Source: an uncultured Lachnospiraceae bacterium
GTDB lineage: Bacteria > Bacillota > Clostridia > Lachnospirales > Lachnospiraceae
DNA: 64,000 nucleotides
Assembly (NCBI GenBank): GCA_947566705.1
Contig: CANOLA010000002.1
Location: 37,112 to 101,111 of the forward strand
Reading direction: 5' to 3'
The translations under genes and the position numbers were made by a program. Each line of letters starts with the position of its first letter. Position 1 is the first letter of the stretch. Under the pieces are notes generated by a model. The model saw only the letters and a program-made list of their open reading frames with translations, ran no database searches and was not told the origin of the DNA. Shown here one piece after another: positions 1 through 9,201 of the stretch.

Positions 1-1
1 G

Positions 2-541
2 TTTTTTATCATGAAAAAGCCGGGGATTTTTGCCGGGAAACATAAACAGGACATAATAACAGAATCCACACTGGAAAAAATAATAAAGGTAAGTGATTTA
101 TCCGTATTTGAGACCGTATACAATGGTGTTGCACAGGTTTACGGACCGGAGGATGAAACTGATTTTTATGCGTATTATGAAGCCAGGGTAAAAGCCGGAA
201 TTGATTTAAAGGAAGTGGATATTGTAATGGATGGCAAAAATAAAAAAATTTCTGTCACACTTCCTGCGGTTAAAATCAATGAAATCATTGTGGATGAGTC
301 GTCACTCGACTATATATTTATCAATAAAAAAGCTGATAATGAAATGGCTTTTCAGCGGGCTTACAAAGCAGCAGAAACAGATGTGGCAGCTGAAGCAGAG
401 GATGAGACTGCAATTTATGAACTGGCAGGGGAAAATGCAGCCAATATCGTGGAGGCGTTGATCAAGCCATTTGTACTTCAGCTGGATGCAGAATATGAAA
501 TGGAAATCAGTCTGGAGGATGGTACAAAAAATGAAACATAA
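2..541 (+). CDS. DUF4230 domain protein, 5' end outside the window
   Basis: The reading frame is open to the window edge: Phe-Phe-Ile codons precede the first ATG at 11, and no ribosome binding site is visible before that ATG. DUF4230 proteins usually begin with a membrane segment, so I read this as a 5'-truncated gene whose hydrophobic N-terminus lies outside the window. The remaining roughly 180 residues alternate acidic and beta-rich stretches (for example KISVTLPAVKINEI) and match the pattern of the next gene, so the two look like tandem paralogues. The molecular function of DUF4230 is unknown. It overlaps the next gene by 11 bp, which suggests translational coupling. Confidence 0.75.
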   Translation, partial: FFIMKKPGIFAGKHKQDIITESTLEKIIKVSDLSVFETVYNGVAQVYGPEDETDFYAYYEARVKAGIDLKEVDIVMDGKNKKISVTLPAVKINEIIVDESSLDYIFINKKADNEMAFQRAYKAAETDVAAEAEDETAIYELAGENAANIVEALIKPFVLQLDAEYEMEISLEDGTKNET

Positions 542-1127
542 AATCTCCAAAACCGCTGCCATCTTCTTTATACTGTCAGTCGTATGTCTGTGTACATCCT
601 GCAAAAAAACAGACAGCGGGTACGAAGCCGTGGAACCGCAGACGGCGCAGGCACAGTCTATCTGTGAGCTCGCAACCATGAAGTGCTATTACCATAATGT
701 TGCAAAATTTATGGAGGAGGATGCACAGGGAATTCTCTGGTGGAAAAAGGACAAACATTTCTGGATGGAATACGCCGGAGTGGTCACGCTTGGAGTTGAT
801 GCATCCCTTGTAGAAATAAAAGTTTCCGGTGATGTGGTTACAATTACACTTCCGCCCGGAAAAATCATGGACTGCAGCGTGGATGAAAAATCACTTTCCC
901 CTGCTTCCTACATTATAGACAGCGCATCTGCCGATATTGCTGCTGCAGACGTAACGGCAGCCGTTAAAAGCGCGCAGGAGAATATGGAAAAAGCGGCGTC
1001 CGAGGATACAGCGCTACTGGCAAATGCAAGACAGAGGGCGCAGAAGCTTCTGGCGGATTATGTCAATAATATCGGGGAAGCCGTGGGAAAACAGTACCAG
1101 ATTGAGTGGGTTTATACAGAAGAATAA
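531..1127 (+). CDS. DUF4230 lipoprotein
   Basis: This 198-residue protein starts at the ATG at 531, 12 nt after a GGAGG; an upstream in-frame start would lack the signal sequence at its N-terminus. Residues 1-24 form a lipoprotein-type signal: a basic start (MKHKISK), a hydrophobic core and a Cys-containing box (CLCTSC). The mature part resembles the preceding protein: the segment VTITLPPGKIMDCSVDE parallels KISVTLPAVKINEIIVDE there, and both end in an amphipathic region. It is probably an extracytoplasmic membrane-anchored protein of unknown role. The tetrapyrrole genes follow after 27 bp, so it may share their transcript, but nothing in the sequence ties it to that pathway. Confidence 0.8.
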   Translation: MKHKISKTAAIFFILSVVCLCTSCKKTDSGYEAVEPQTAQAQSICELATMKCYYHNVAKFMEEDAQGILWWKKDKHFWMEYAGVVTLGVDASLVEIKVSGDVVTITLPPGKIMDCSVDEKSLSPASYIIDSASADIAAADVTAAVKSAQENMEKAASEDTALLANARQRAQKLLADYVNNIGEAVGKQYQIEWVYTEE

Positions 1128-1154
1128 AAATCACGGCAGGGACTGCAAATAAAA

Positions 1155-2387
1155 ATGGAATTTGGATATATTGGAATCAACTATAAAAATGCAAACCAGG
1201 ATATCAGGGATCAGGTATCGTTTACAGACAGCCAGAAAATAGATTTTTTACAGGAAGCATCCTTACAGGGAATTGGGCAGTGCATGGTTTTATCCACCTG
1301 TAACCGCAGCGAGGTATTCTTTTTTGCCCAGGAGCCACATGCCTTTTCAGTGGCGGAGGAGCTTTACCGGAACAGTTTTCCCGGAGTGGAAATGGAAGCC
1401 TGCATCAGACGGCTTGCCGGAAATGATGCAGTTTCCTATCTGTTCCGGGTGACGGCAGGAATGGAGTCCATGATTGCAGGTGAGGACCAGATTTTAGGCC
1501 AGGTAAAGGATGCGTTTGACCTGTCAAAAACACTGGGCTGCACCGGAAAAGAACTAAACAAAGTAGTCCGGGAAGCAGTTACCTGCGCAAAAAAAATAAA
1601 GACAGAGCTTAAAGTCAGTGAACAGCCGCTGTCCGTCAGTTATGTCGGTATCAGAAAGCTGGAAGAAGAATTTGGTATCAGTGGGAAGAAGGCATTTGTC
1701 ATCGGCAGTGGAAATACTGCAGTGCTTGCCATCCGTTATCTGTATGAATACGGGGCGGGAAGCGTATGTGTATGCAGCAGGACGGCAGCACATGCAGGAA
1801 AGTTAAAAAGGGAATTTCCCGGTCTGTCCGTGGCTGCATACGAAGACCGTTATGATCAGATTGCAGAAAGCGATATCATTGTTTCAGCCACCGCCGCCCC
1901 GCACCAGGTGATTAAGTATGAACGGCTGAAGCCGGGCAGGCCTGCGGCGTTTTTGGATCTTGCATCACCGAGGGACATTGAGACGGAAGTTGGAAAGAAA
2001 GCGCTGCTTTTTAATCTGGACAGCTTAAATGCCATTGTGGAGCAGAATAAAAAACTGCGGGAGGAGCTTCTGGAAAAGGGGCAGGGCATGATTGACGCTG
2101 CACTCATGGAAACCGTTTCCTGGTTAAACAGTACCGGAGTGGACCAGACCATTGAGTCCCTCCAGCTGAGGTGTGATGAAATAGTGGCGGACAGCTATGA
2201 ATACTTAAACCGCAAACTGACATTAAATTCCCGCGAGCAGAAAATACTGAAAAAAATACTGAAAGCTTCGCTTCGGCGGCTGCTTCGGGAACCAATTCTG
2301 GAATTAAAGCATACGGAGTCAAAAAGACAGCAGGATGAGTACCAGAAAATGTTAAATGAGCTGTTTCAGCTAAAGAAAGAGGAATAG
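1155..2387 (+). CDS. hemA: Glutamyl-tRNA reductase
   Basis: It catalyses the NADPH-dependent reduction of glutamyl-tRNA to glutamate-1-semialdehyde, the entry step of the C5 tetrapyrrole pathway. The catalytic motif STCNRSEVF is present with the nucleophilic Cys at residue 49. A central region holds MESMIAGEDQILGQVK, and an NADPH-binding fold follows with AFVIGSGNTAVLAI. The C-terminal helical dimerisation part ends in a Lys/Glu-rich tail. The length of 410 residues is normal. The ribosome binding site is weak. hemC follows 3 bp downstream, so the genes are cotranscribed. hemB and hemL are not in the window. Confidence 0.97.
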   Translation: MEFGYIGINYKNANQDIRDQVSFTDSQKIDFLQEASLQGIGQCMVLSTCNRSEVFFFAQEPHAFSVAEELYRNSFPGVEMEACIRRLAGNDAVSYLFRVTAGMESMIAGEDQILGQVKDAFDLSKTLGCTGKELNKVVREAVTCAKKIKTELKVSEQPLSVSYVGIRKLEEEFGISGKKAFVIGSGNTAVLAIRYLYEYGAGSVCVCSRTAAHAGKLKREFPGLSVAAYEDRYDQIAESDIIVSATAAPHQVIKYERLKPGRPAAFLDLASPRDIETEVGKKALLFNLDSLNAIVEQNKKLREELLEKGQGMIDAALMETVSWLNSTGVDQTIESLQLRCDEIVADSYEYLNRKLTLNSREQKILKKILKASLRRLLREPILELKHTESKRQQDEYQKMLNELFQLKKEE

Positions 2388-2390
2388 TAC

Positions 2391-3281
2391 ATGCAGGTGG
2401 TGATTGGTACACGGGGTTCGCATCTTGCACTTGTACAGGCACAGACCGTACAGAAAATACTTGCAAATGCATACCCGGAAAATGAGTTTGTCCTTAAAAT
2501 CATAAAGACAAAAGGGGACAGGATTCAGAACGTGGCGTTGGATAAAATCGGTGACAAGGGATTATTTGTCCGGGAAATTGAAAAGGAGCTTCTGGCTCAT
2601 TCCATACATATGGCGGTTCACAGTATGAAAGATATGCCTTTTGAACTGCCGGACGGGCTCTGCTTTGCAGAGGCATGGAAACGGGAGGACGCGAGGGATG
2701 TCCTTGTGTTAAGGACTGCGGACAGCCTTGAAAACCTCAAAAAAGGCGCTGTCATCGGAACGGGCAGCAGGCGGCGTGCCTGCCAGCTGAAACTGCTCCG
2801 GCCGGATCTTAACATCGTAAATATACGGGGAAATGTGGATACCCGCATTGCAAAAATGCATATGGAAGAAATGGACGGCATTGTGCTGGCGGCGGCAGGT
2901 TTAAAACGACTGGGCAGAGAAGAACTGGTGACACAGTATCTGGAACCATGTCAGATGATTCCCGCAGCCGCGCAGGGACAGCTTGCCATCGAACTGCGAA
3001 AGGATAATAAAGATCTTTTATCAAAAGTCAGTGCGTTTTCAGATGCCGATGCGGAATCTGCAGCGCAGACAGAACGCCTTTTTCTGCAGAAAACCGGAGG
3101 GGGCTGTCATATGCCGGTGGGGGCATATGCCAGTATACTTCCGGATAAAAGGATTAAGCTTCTTGCTTTTTACGGAAATACAGACGGGACAAAATCAGCG
3201 CGGTGCATGGTTACAGGAGACACACCGGAAGACGTTGCAGCACAGGCTGCTGCTGAATGCATGGCGCAGGCAAAAAACTGA
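2391..3281 (+). CDS. hemC: Hydroxymethylbilane synthase (porphobilinogen deaminase)
   Basis: This enzyme polymerises four porphobilinogen molecules into hydroxymethylbilane on a covalently bound dipyrromethane cofactor. Family blocks are clear: IGTRGSHLALVQAQ at the N-terminus, VHSMKDMP, GTGSRRRACQL, NIRGNVDTRI and the cofactor-binding Cys at residue 239 in GGGCHMPVGAYA. The length of 296 residues is slightly short of the usual 300-310 but looks complete. It is separated from hemA by 3 bp and from the cobA-hemD fusion by 15 bp. Confidence 0.97.
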   Translation: MQVVIGTRGSHLALVQAQTVQKILANAYPENEFVLKIIKTKGDRIQNVALDKIGDKGLFVREIEKELLAHSIHMAVHSMKDMPFELPDGLCFAEAWKREDARDVLVLRTADSLENLKKGAVIGTGSRRRACQLKLLRPDLNIVNIRGNVDTRIAKMHMEEMDGIVLAAAGLKRLGREELVTQYLEPCQMIPAAAQGQLAIELRKDNKDLLSKVSAFSDADAESAAQTERLFLQKTGGGCHMPVGAYASILPDKRIKLLAFYGNTDGTKSARCMVTGDTPEDVAAQAAAECMAQAKN

Positions 3282-3296
3282 AGGGAGAATCATAAC

Positions 3297-4781
3297 ATGG
3301 TATATCTGACAGGTGCAGGACCGGGGGATACGGGACTGGTGACAGTAAAGGCACTGGAATTAATTAAAAAAGCGGACTGTATTATTTATGACCGTCTGGC
3401 GGCACCGGAGCTTCTGGACTATGCAGGAGAAGACTGTGAGAAAATTTATGTTGGAAAAGCAGACAGCCGCTGTATACTTACGCAGGAGCAGATTAACGGG
3501 CTTCTGGTGGAAAAGGCGCGTGTATACCAATGTGTGGTACGCTTAAAGGGCGGGGACCCTTATGTGTTTGGACGCGGCGGGGAGGAAGGAATGTATTTGC
3601 GTTCGCATGGCACGGAATTTACCGTTGTGCCGGGCGTTTCCTCTGCGGTTGCAGGAGCGGCATATGCAGGAATTCCGGTGACTCACCGGGGCCTGGCAAA
3701 CTCCTTCCGCGTGATTACGGCGCACCGGATGCAGGAAGAGGAGCCGGACTATGGGACCATGCTGGATGAAAATGAAACCCTCGTTTTTTTAATGGGGCTT
3801 GCAAGGATCGAACAGATTGCCGAAGGTCTGGTTGCGGCGGGCAGAAAACCCGAAACACCAGCTGCTGTTATTTCCTGCGCCACTACAAATATCCAGCGGG
3901 TGTGCACAGGAACGCTGGATGATATCGCAGAAAAAACAAGGACGTCAGCACTGGTTTCTCCTGCCATGGTCGTTGTGGGAAACGTGGTCCCGCTTCGTGA
4001 ACAGCTTTCATTTTTTGAGGAGAGGCCGCTCTGGGGAAAACGTTTCCTTGTACCCAAAATCGGAACAAAGCCGTCCAGGCTTGCAGAGCTGCTGCGTGCC
4101 CGCGGCGCTTTTGTGAAGGAAAGCGTAGTGGGAAGGATTACCGGTATTCCTGCAAAGTACAGAAGACAGGAGATTGCACAGGTGGATATTCTTTTGTTTA
4201 CCAGTGCAAACGGTGTGGAGTATTTTATGAAAAATTTGTTTTCGTCCGGACTGGACGTTCGTGCGCTCCATGGCGTAAAAATCGCGGTAATAGGAAATAA
4301 AACCGCGGAAAAGCTGTTGCAGTACGGACTGCGTTCCGATTTAATCCCGGAAAAACAGGACAGCACCGGTCTGGTAAGGGCACTGAAGGAATTTATTGAA
4401 ACGAAGGTAAAAAAGAATCCGTTCCAGTCAGTATCCATCTGGTATCCGACCGCGAAAAATGCGGAGGACGACCTTGTGGATGCGGTTCTTTCCGTAGGGG
4501 AGTGCGGCAGGTTAAATGTATATGAAAATGTGGCATGTATTCCGGATGACATGGATCTTCTGGAGTTTGACGGAATCTTTTTTACCTGCGCTTCCTCGGC
4601 ATCGCGCCTGCTTGCTGGAAAAACCAAAGAGGAGCTTCAGACATTAAACAGCCACGTAACAATGTATTCCATCGGGCACAAATGCAGCCGTACACTTGAA
4701 GCACTTGGTGTGAATGCAGTTGAAGCCTCTGTAAGCAGCTATGAGGGTCTTTGCAATATCCTGCTGCAGGGGCAGGGGTAA
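3297..4781 (+). CDS. cobA: Uroporphyrinogen-III C-methyltransferase / uroporphyrinogen-III synthase fusion
   Basis: Two consecutive steps are joined in one 494-residue polypeptide. Residues 1 to about 240 form a CobA/SUMT-type SAM methyltransferase (start LTGAGPGDTGLVTVKAL, then VVRLKGGDPYVFGRGGEE and VVPGVSSAVAGAAYAGIPVT). Residues from about 250 on form a HemD-type uroporphyrinogen-III synthase (LLFTSANGVEYF, then FDGIFFTCASSASRL). The product, precorrin-2, leads to sirohaem and cobalamin rather than directly to haem. This fusion is common in Clostridia. An ATG at 3297 follows a GGGAGAATCATAAC leader. It ends 8 bp before the priA start. Confidence 0.96.
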   Translation: MVYLTGAGPGDTGLVTVKALELIKKADCIIYDRLAAPELLDYAGEDCEKIYVGKADSRCILTQEQINGLLVEKARVYQCVVRLKGGDPYVFGRGGEEGMYLRSHGTEFTVVPGVSSAVAGAAYAGIPVTHRGLANSFRVITAHRMQEEEPDYGTMLDENETLVFLMGLARIEQIAEGLVAAGRKPETPAAVISCATTNIQRVCTGTLDDIAEKTRTSALVSPAMVVVGNVVPLREQLSFFEERPLWGKRFLVPKIGTKPSRLAELLRARGAFVKESVVGRITGIPAKYRRQEIAQVDILLFTSANGVEYFMKNLFSSGLDVRALHGVKIAVIGNKTAEKLLQYGLRSDLIPEKQDSTGLVRALKEFIETKVKKNPFQSVSIWYPTAKNAEDDLVDAVLSVGECGRLNVYENVACIPDDMDLLEFDGIFFTCASSASRLLAGKTKEELQTLNSHVTMYSIGHKCSRTLEALGVNAVEASVSSYEGLCNILLQGQG

Positions 4782-4789
4782 GAGTTATT

Positions 4790-7033
4790 ATGAAATATGC
4801 AAATGTAATTGTTGATATTTCTATTGATAAACTGGATAAGACATTTCAGTACCGGATTCCGGAGGAAATTGAGGAGAAGATTGCGGTCGGGGTACAGGTG
4901 GATATTCCGTTTGGACGACGCACTGTGACCGGATATGTGACGGAACTGACAGACCAGCCGGAGATTGATGTGACAAAAATCCGTCCCCTGAACGGTGTTC
5001 ATGAAGGAAGTGTTGCAATTACTGCACAATTAGTTGCACTTGCAGGCTGGATACAGAAAAATTACGGCTCTACCATGAACCAGGCACTGAAAACAGTACT
5101 TCCGGTCCGGCGCAAGAGCAGGCAGTTAGAGCATAAGAGAGTCCGGCTTCTGCTATCAGAAGAACAGGCTGCAGGAAAACTTGCGCTTTTTGAAGAGAAA
5201 AAACATACGGCAAAGGCAAGACTGCTCAGGGAACTGATTGCGGGGCAGGAAATTGATTATACATTACTTACAGGAAAGTTAAATATTGCACCGGCAACCA
5301 TCCGCGGAATGGAAAAGCAGGGAATCCTGCTTGTGGAGACAACAAGAAATTACCGAAATCCGGTTGCACATTTTGAAAAAAAGGACTATGATAGAATACT
5401 CAATGAAAATCAGAAGCGAATCGTTTCTGCAGTGATAACAGACATGGTAAACGGAAAGAACCTTACTTATCTGTTAAAGGGAGTGACCGGAAGCGGAAAG
5501 ACGGAGGTTTACATGGAACTGATTTCCCATGTGTTAAAGCAGGGGCGGCAGGCAGTTGTTCTGATTCCTGAGATTGCACTTACCTACCAGACCGTGATGC
5601 GCTTTTACAACCGTTTCGGGGACCGGGTTTCCATCTTAAATTCCAGGCTTTCGCAGGGAGAGCGTTCTGACCAGTTCGCCCGTGCCAGGGCAGGGGATAT
5701 TGATATTATTATAGGTCCCCGCTCGGCGCTGTTTACCCCGTTTCCTGACCTGGGGCTGATTATCATTGATGAGGAACATGAAACCTCGTACAAAAGCGAG
5801 ACGGTACCGCGGTACCATGCAAGGGAGGTTGCAATTGAGCGCGCAGGAATGAACCATGCCAGTGTGGTGCTTGGTTCAGCGACCCCCTCGGTGGACAGCT
5901 ATTACCAGGCGTCGCTTGGAAATTACAGACTTCTGGAACTGAATGAGCGCGTGGAGAATAAGCCGCTTCCAGGCTGTGAAGTAGTGGATCTGCGTGAGGA
6001 ACTCAGAAGGGGCAACCGTTCCATCTTAAGTGAGCGTTTACAGGAGCTGATACAGGACCGGCTGGAAAAAAAACAGCAGACAATGCTTTTTTTAAACCGG
6101 AGGGGAATTTCCGGATTTATTTCATGCAGATCCTGCGGATATGTGGTAAAATGTCCCCACTGTGATGTTTCCTTAAGCCTGCATAATTCGCAGCGTATGG
6201 TCTGCCATTACTGCGGTTATGAGCAGCCGCAGCCGGATGTTTGTCCATCCTGCAGGAGCCGGTATCTGGGCGCATTCAAAGCAGGCACGGAAAAAATTGA
6301 AATGCATGTAAAGAAAATTTTTCCGAAGGCGCGCGTCATCCGTATGGATGCCGACACGACAAGGACAAAGGATTCCTATGAGAAAATCCTGCAGGCATTT
6401 GCAAACCAGGAGGCGGATATCCTGATTGGCACACAGATGATTGTGAAGGGCCATGATTTTCCAAATGTAACACTTGTGGGAGTGCTTGCAGCGGACATGT
6501 CGCTGCATGTGGCGGACTACCATGCAAATGAGCGTACATTTGCGCTTCTGACACAGGCCATCGGGCGTGCAGGTCGCGGCAGTAAGCCTGGGTATGCCGT
6601 AATCCAGACCTATGACCCGGAGCATTTTGCCATCCAGACGGCAAAGGCTCAGGATTATGAAAGTTTTTATAAAAAAGAAATAGCCTACCGCAGCATGCTT
6701 TATTATCCGCCGGTGTGGAATCTGCTTGTAGTGCACTGCAGCGCAGGAAACCAGGATGCGCTGGAGGCTGCGGCAAAGCTTCTGGCAGAGCACATAAAAT
6801 GTGCTATCGCAGAACAGGAACAAAGGATTCTTCTGGTCGGTCCGGCAGATGCCGCCGTTTCCAAAATAAATGATATATACCACAAGGTGGTATACATGAA
6901 AACGGAGTCCTATGGAACCCTTGTGGAACTGAAAGACGGACTGCTGGCATATATTAAAAATGACAACAAAGAAAAGAACATATTTTCTGATATTACAATA
7001 CAGTTTGATTTTAACCCGGTAAGTGGTTTTTAA
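4790..7033 (+). CDS. priA: Primosomal protein N' (PriA helicase)
   Basis: PriA is a 3'-to-5' superfamily 2 helicase that reloads the replisome at stalled forks. The start at 4790 gives the family N-terminus (MKYANVIVDISIDKLDKTF); a longer in-frame start inside cobA-hemD is unlikely. An N-terminal 3'-DNA-binding domain precedes the helicase core, with Walker A GVTGSGKTEVY and Walker B IIDEEHETSYK. Paired zinc-binding CxxC motifs (CRSCGYVVKCPHC, then CHYCGY and CPSC) follow. Later helicase motifs include GTQMIVKGHDFPNVTLVG and QAIGRAGRG. The length of 747 residues is normal. def follows 17 bp downstream. Confidence 0.97.
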   Translation: MKYANVIVDISIDKLDKTFQYRIPEEIEEKIAVGVQVDIPFGRRTVTGYVTELTDQPEIDVTKIRPLNGVHEGSVAITAQLVALAGWIQKNYGSTMNQALKTVLPVRRKSRQLEHKRVRLLLSEEQAAGKLALFEEKKHTAKARLLRELIAGQEIDYTLLTGKLNIAPATIRGMEKQGILLVETTRNYRNPVAHFEKKDYDRILNENQKRIVSAVITDMVNGKNLTYLLKGVTGSGKTEVYMELISHVLKQGRQAVVLIPEIALTYQTVMRFYNRFGDRVSILNSRLSQGERSDQFARARAGDIDIIIGPRSALFTPFPDLGLIIIDEEHETSYKSETVPRYHAREVAIERAGMNHASVVLGSATPSVDSYYQASLGNYRLLELNERVENKPLPGCEVVDLREELRRGNRSILSERLQELIQDRLEKKQQTMLFLNRRGISGFISCRSCGYVVKCPHCDVSLSLHNSQRMVCHYCGYEQPQPDVCPSCRSRYLGAFKAGTEKIEMHVKKIFPKARVIRMDADTTRTKDSYEKILQAFANQEADILIGTQMIVKGHDFPNVTLVGVLAADMSLHVADYHANERTFALLTQAIGRAGRGSKPGYAVIQTYDPEHFAIQTAKAQDYESFYKKEIAYRSMLYYPPVWNLLVVHCSAGNQDALEAAAKLLAEHIKCAIAEQEQRILLVGPADAAVSKINDIYHKVVYMKTESYGTLVELKDGLLAYIKNDNKEKNIFSDITIQFDFNPVSGF

Positions 7034-7050
7034 GAACAAGGAGGTAAATT

Positions 7051-7521
7051 ATGGCACTGAGAACCATTCGTTTGCAGGGAGACCCTGTACTGAACAAAGT
7101 ATGCAGACAGATTCCGGAGATGACGTCAAGAATCCGGACACTGGCAGAGGATATGCTGGAAACCATGTATGATGCAAACGGCGTCGGGCTTGCAGCCCCG
7201 CAGGTTGGGATTTTAAAGCGTCTTGTCGTAATTGATGCGGGAGACGGTCCGTATATTATGGTGAATCCGGAAATAATAGAAACATCCGGGGAACAGACAG
7301 GGGATGAGGGCTGTCTGTCCGTTCCGGGAAAGGCAGGCGAGGTGACACGCCCGAATTATGTAAGGGCAAAGTACTATGACCTGGATATGAATGAGTGCGA
7401 GGTGACGGGAGAGGAGCTGCTTGCCCGTGCCATCTGTCACGAAGTGGAACATCTGGACGGACACCTTTATGTGGAAAAGGTAAAGGGCGGTCTGCATGAT
7501 GTTGTAAACGAGGATGAATAA
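7051..7521 (+). CDS. def: Peptide deformylase
   Basis: This metalloenzyme removes the N-formyl group from nascent proteins. All three deformylase motifs are present: GVGLAAPQVG (near residue 48), EGCLSVPG with the metal-binding Cys, and HEVEHLDG with the HExxH metal site at residues 130-134. The length of 156 residues is usual for the Gram-positive short form. It has a strong AAGGAGG ribosome binding site. The gene sits directly before fmt, the enzyme that adds the formyl group to initiator tRNA. Confidence 0.98.
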   Translation: MALRTIRLQGDPVLNKVCRQIPEMTSRIRTLAEDMLETMYDANGVGLAAPQVGILKRLVVIDAGDGPYIMVNPEIIETSGEQTGDEGCLSVPGKAGEVTRPNYVRAKYYDLDMNECEVTGEELLARAICHEVEHLDGHLYVEKVKGGLHDVVNEDE

Positions 7522-7538
7522 CAGCGGAGAAAATAATC

Positions 7539-8471
7539 ATGAAAGTTGTATTTATGGGGACACCGGATTTTGCGGTGGATACATTGGAAGAAATTATCCG
7601 GGCAGGACATGAAGTCGTACTTGCAGTAACCCAGCCGGACAAACCGAAGGGCAGGGGAAAGGCGGTGCAGTTTCCTCCTGTCAAGGAGTGCGCGCTTTCC
7701 CACGAAATCGAAGTATTTCAGCCTGTAAGGGTCAAAGAGGACAGTAACATAGAATATATCAAAAAATTCAGGCCGGATATCATTGTTGTGGCGGCATTCG
7801 GGCAGATTCTGCCCCAGAGCCTTTTAGACCTGCCGGAGTACGGATGCATCAATGTCCATGCATCCCTTCTGCCGAAATACCGCGGTGCTGCGCCAATCCA
7901 GTGGGCAGTCATTAACGGGGAACAGGTGACCGGCGTCACCATTCAGCGCATGGCCATGGGAATTGATACCGGGGATATGATTGCAAAATGCGAGGTGCGT
8001 ATAGCAGAGGATGAAACCGGAGGAAGCCTATTTGACAAACTGGCAGCAGCCGGGGCAAAGCTCTGTGTGGAGGCTATGGACATGCTGGAAAAAGGTACTG
8101 CGGTATTTACACCCCAGAACCACGAAGCTGCCACGCATACCTGTATGATTACGAAAGAACTGGGAGACATTGACTGGAACCGTCCGGCAGTGGAACTGGA
8201 GCGGCTGGTCAGAGGGTTAAACCCGTGGCCGAGCGCCTATACCCGTTTAAACGGAAAAACCTTAAAAATCTGGCAGGCGAAATATCTGGATGAAAATAGC
8301 GGAAAGCATGCCGGAACCATTGTACGGACAGAAAAAGATGCGCTGGTCGTGCAGACAAAGGAGGGATGTCTTTCGCTCCTTGAGGTGCAGCTTGAAGGAA
8401 AAAAACGGATGGATACCGGGGCGTTTTTACGCGGTTTCCCGGTAGAAACAGGAACAGTATTAACAAATTAG
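7539..8471 (+). CDS. fmt: Methionyl-tRNA formyltransferase
   Basis: It formylates initiator Met-tRNA using 10-formyltetrahydrofolate. The N-terminal Rossmann-type catalytic domain begins MKVVFMGTPDFAVDTLEE. It contains the conserved SLLPKYRGAAPIQWAVING block, with the catalytic Asn/His region INVHASLLP before it and TGVTIQRMAMGIDTGDM after it. The C-terminal OB-like tRNA-binding domain includes RGLNPWPSAYT. The length of 310 residues is typical. Confidence 0.98.
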   Translation: MKVVFMGTPDFAVDTLEEIIRAGHEVVLAVTQPDKPKGRGKAVQFPPVKECALSHEIEVFQPVRVKEDSNIEYIKKFRPDIIVVAAFGQILPQSLLDLPEYGCINVHASLLPKYRGAAPIQWAVINGEQVTGVTIQRMAMGIDTGDMIAKCEVRIAEDETGGSLFDKLAAAGAKLCVEAMDMLEKGTAVFTPQNHEAATHTCMITKELGDIDWNRPAVELERLVRGLNPWPSAYTRLNGKTLKIWQAKYLDENSGKHAGTIVRTEKDALVVQTKEGCLSLLEVQLEGKKRMDTGAFLRGFPVETGTVLTN

Positions 8472-8496
8472 TGGTTTATTTATAAAGGAGGAGAAG

Positions 8497-9201
8497 ATGC
8501 CGTACTTTTATTTTGACCGAACCTATTTTCTGGTTCTTATTGGTGCAGTCATCTGTATGATTGCTTCTGCAATGGTAAAGAGTACCTTTAAGCGTTACAG
8601 CAGATGCAACAGCCTTTCCGGCATGACCGGGGAACAGGTGGCAATGCGTGTTCTGCATGCGGCAGGGATTCATGATGTGACCGTGCGTCATGTGTCAGGA
8701 AATCTGACGGACCATTATAATCCGGCAAATAAAACAGTGAATCTTTCCGACGTGGTATGCTATGGGAAATCAGTAGCTTCCGCAGGAGTTGCCGCCCATG
8801 AGTGCGGACATGCCATCCAGCATGCGCACGGCTATGTGCCGCTTAAGCTGCGCACAGCGTTTCTTCCAGTGGCGCAGTTTGGCTCCGCGTTTGCCTGGCC
8901 GGTCATTCTGGTGGGATTTTTTATTAACAGCCGTTCTTCAGCAGCAATCATCAACATAGGAATCCTGATGTTTTCTTTTGCAGTGGTTTTCCAGCTTCTG
9001 ACGCTTCCGGTTGAGTTCAATGCCTCAAGAAGGGCGATGGAACTGCTGCGTTCCCAGGGGATTTTAGGGGACCAGGAGCTTGGCTATACAAGAAAAGTCC
9101 TTACAGCTGCCGCCCTTACCTATGTGGCATCGGCAGCCGCGGCAATTTTACAGCTTCTGAGAGTAATCATCCTGTTCGGGGGTAGAAGCAGTGATGACTG
9201 A
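8497..9201 (+). CDS. Membrane zinc metallopeptidase, YugP-like
   Basis: This 234-residue integral membrane protein resembles the Zn_peptidase_2 (YugP) family. The first 24 residues are a membrane segment (FLVLIGAVICMIASAMV). The zinc site is AAHECGHAIQHAHGY, an HExxH motif. Two further hydrophobic helices follow, with EFNASRRAMELL between them and the C-terminal helix, where the third ligand is expected. Substrates of the family are unknown. An AAGGAGG ribosome binding site precedes the ATG. The 3' end overlaps rsmB by 8 bp, so the two are translationally coupled. Confidence 0.9.
   Translation: MPYFYFDRTYFLVLIGAVICMIASAMVKSTFKRYSRCNSLSGMTGEQVAMRVLHAAGIHDVTVRHVSGNLTDHYNPANKTVNLSDVVCYGKSVASAGVAAHECGHAIQHAHGYVPLKLRTAFLPVAQFGSAFAWPVILVGFFINSRSSAAIINIGILMFSFAVVFQLLTLPVEFNASRRAMELLRSQGILGDQELGYTRKVLTAAALTYVASAAAAILQLLRVIILFGGRSSDD

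Noticed and set aside
6173-7039. 288-codon minus-strand frame opposite priA
   Set aside because: It overlaps the zinc-binding and helicase motifs of priA and has no ribosome binding site or recognisable domain.
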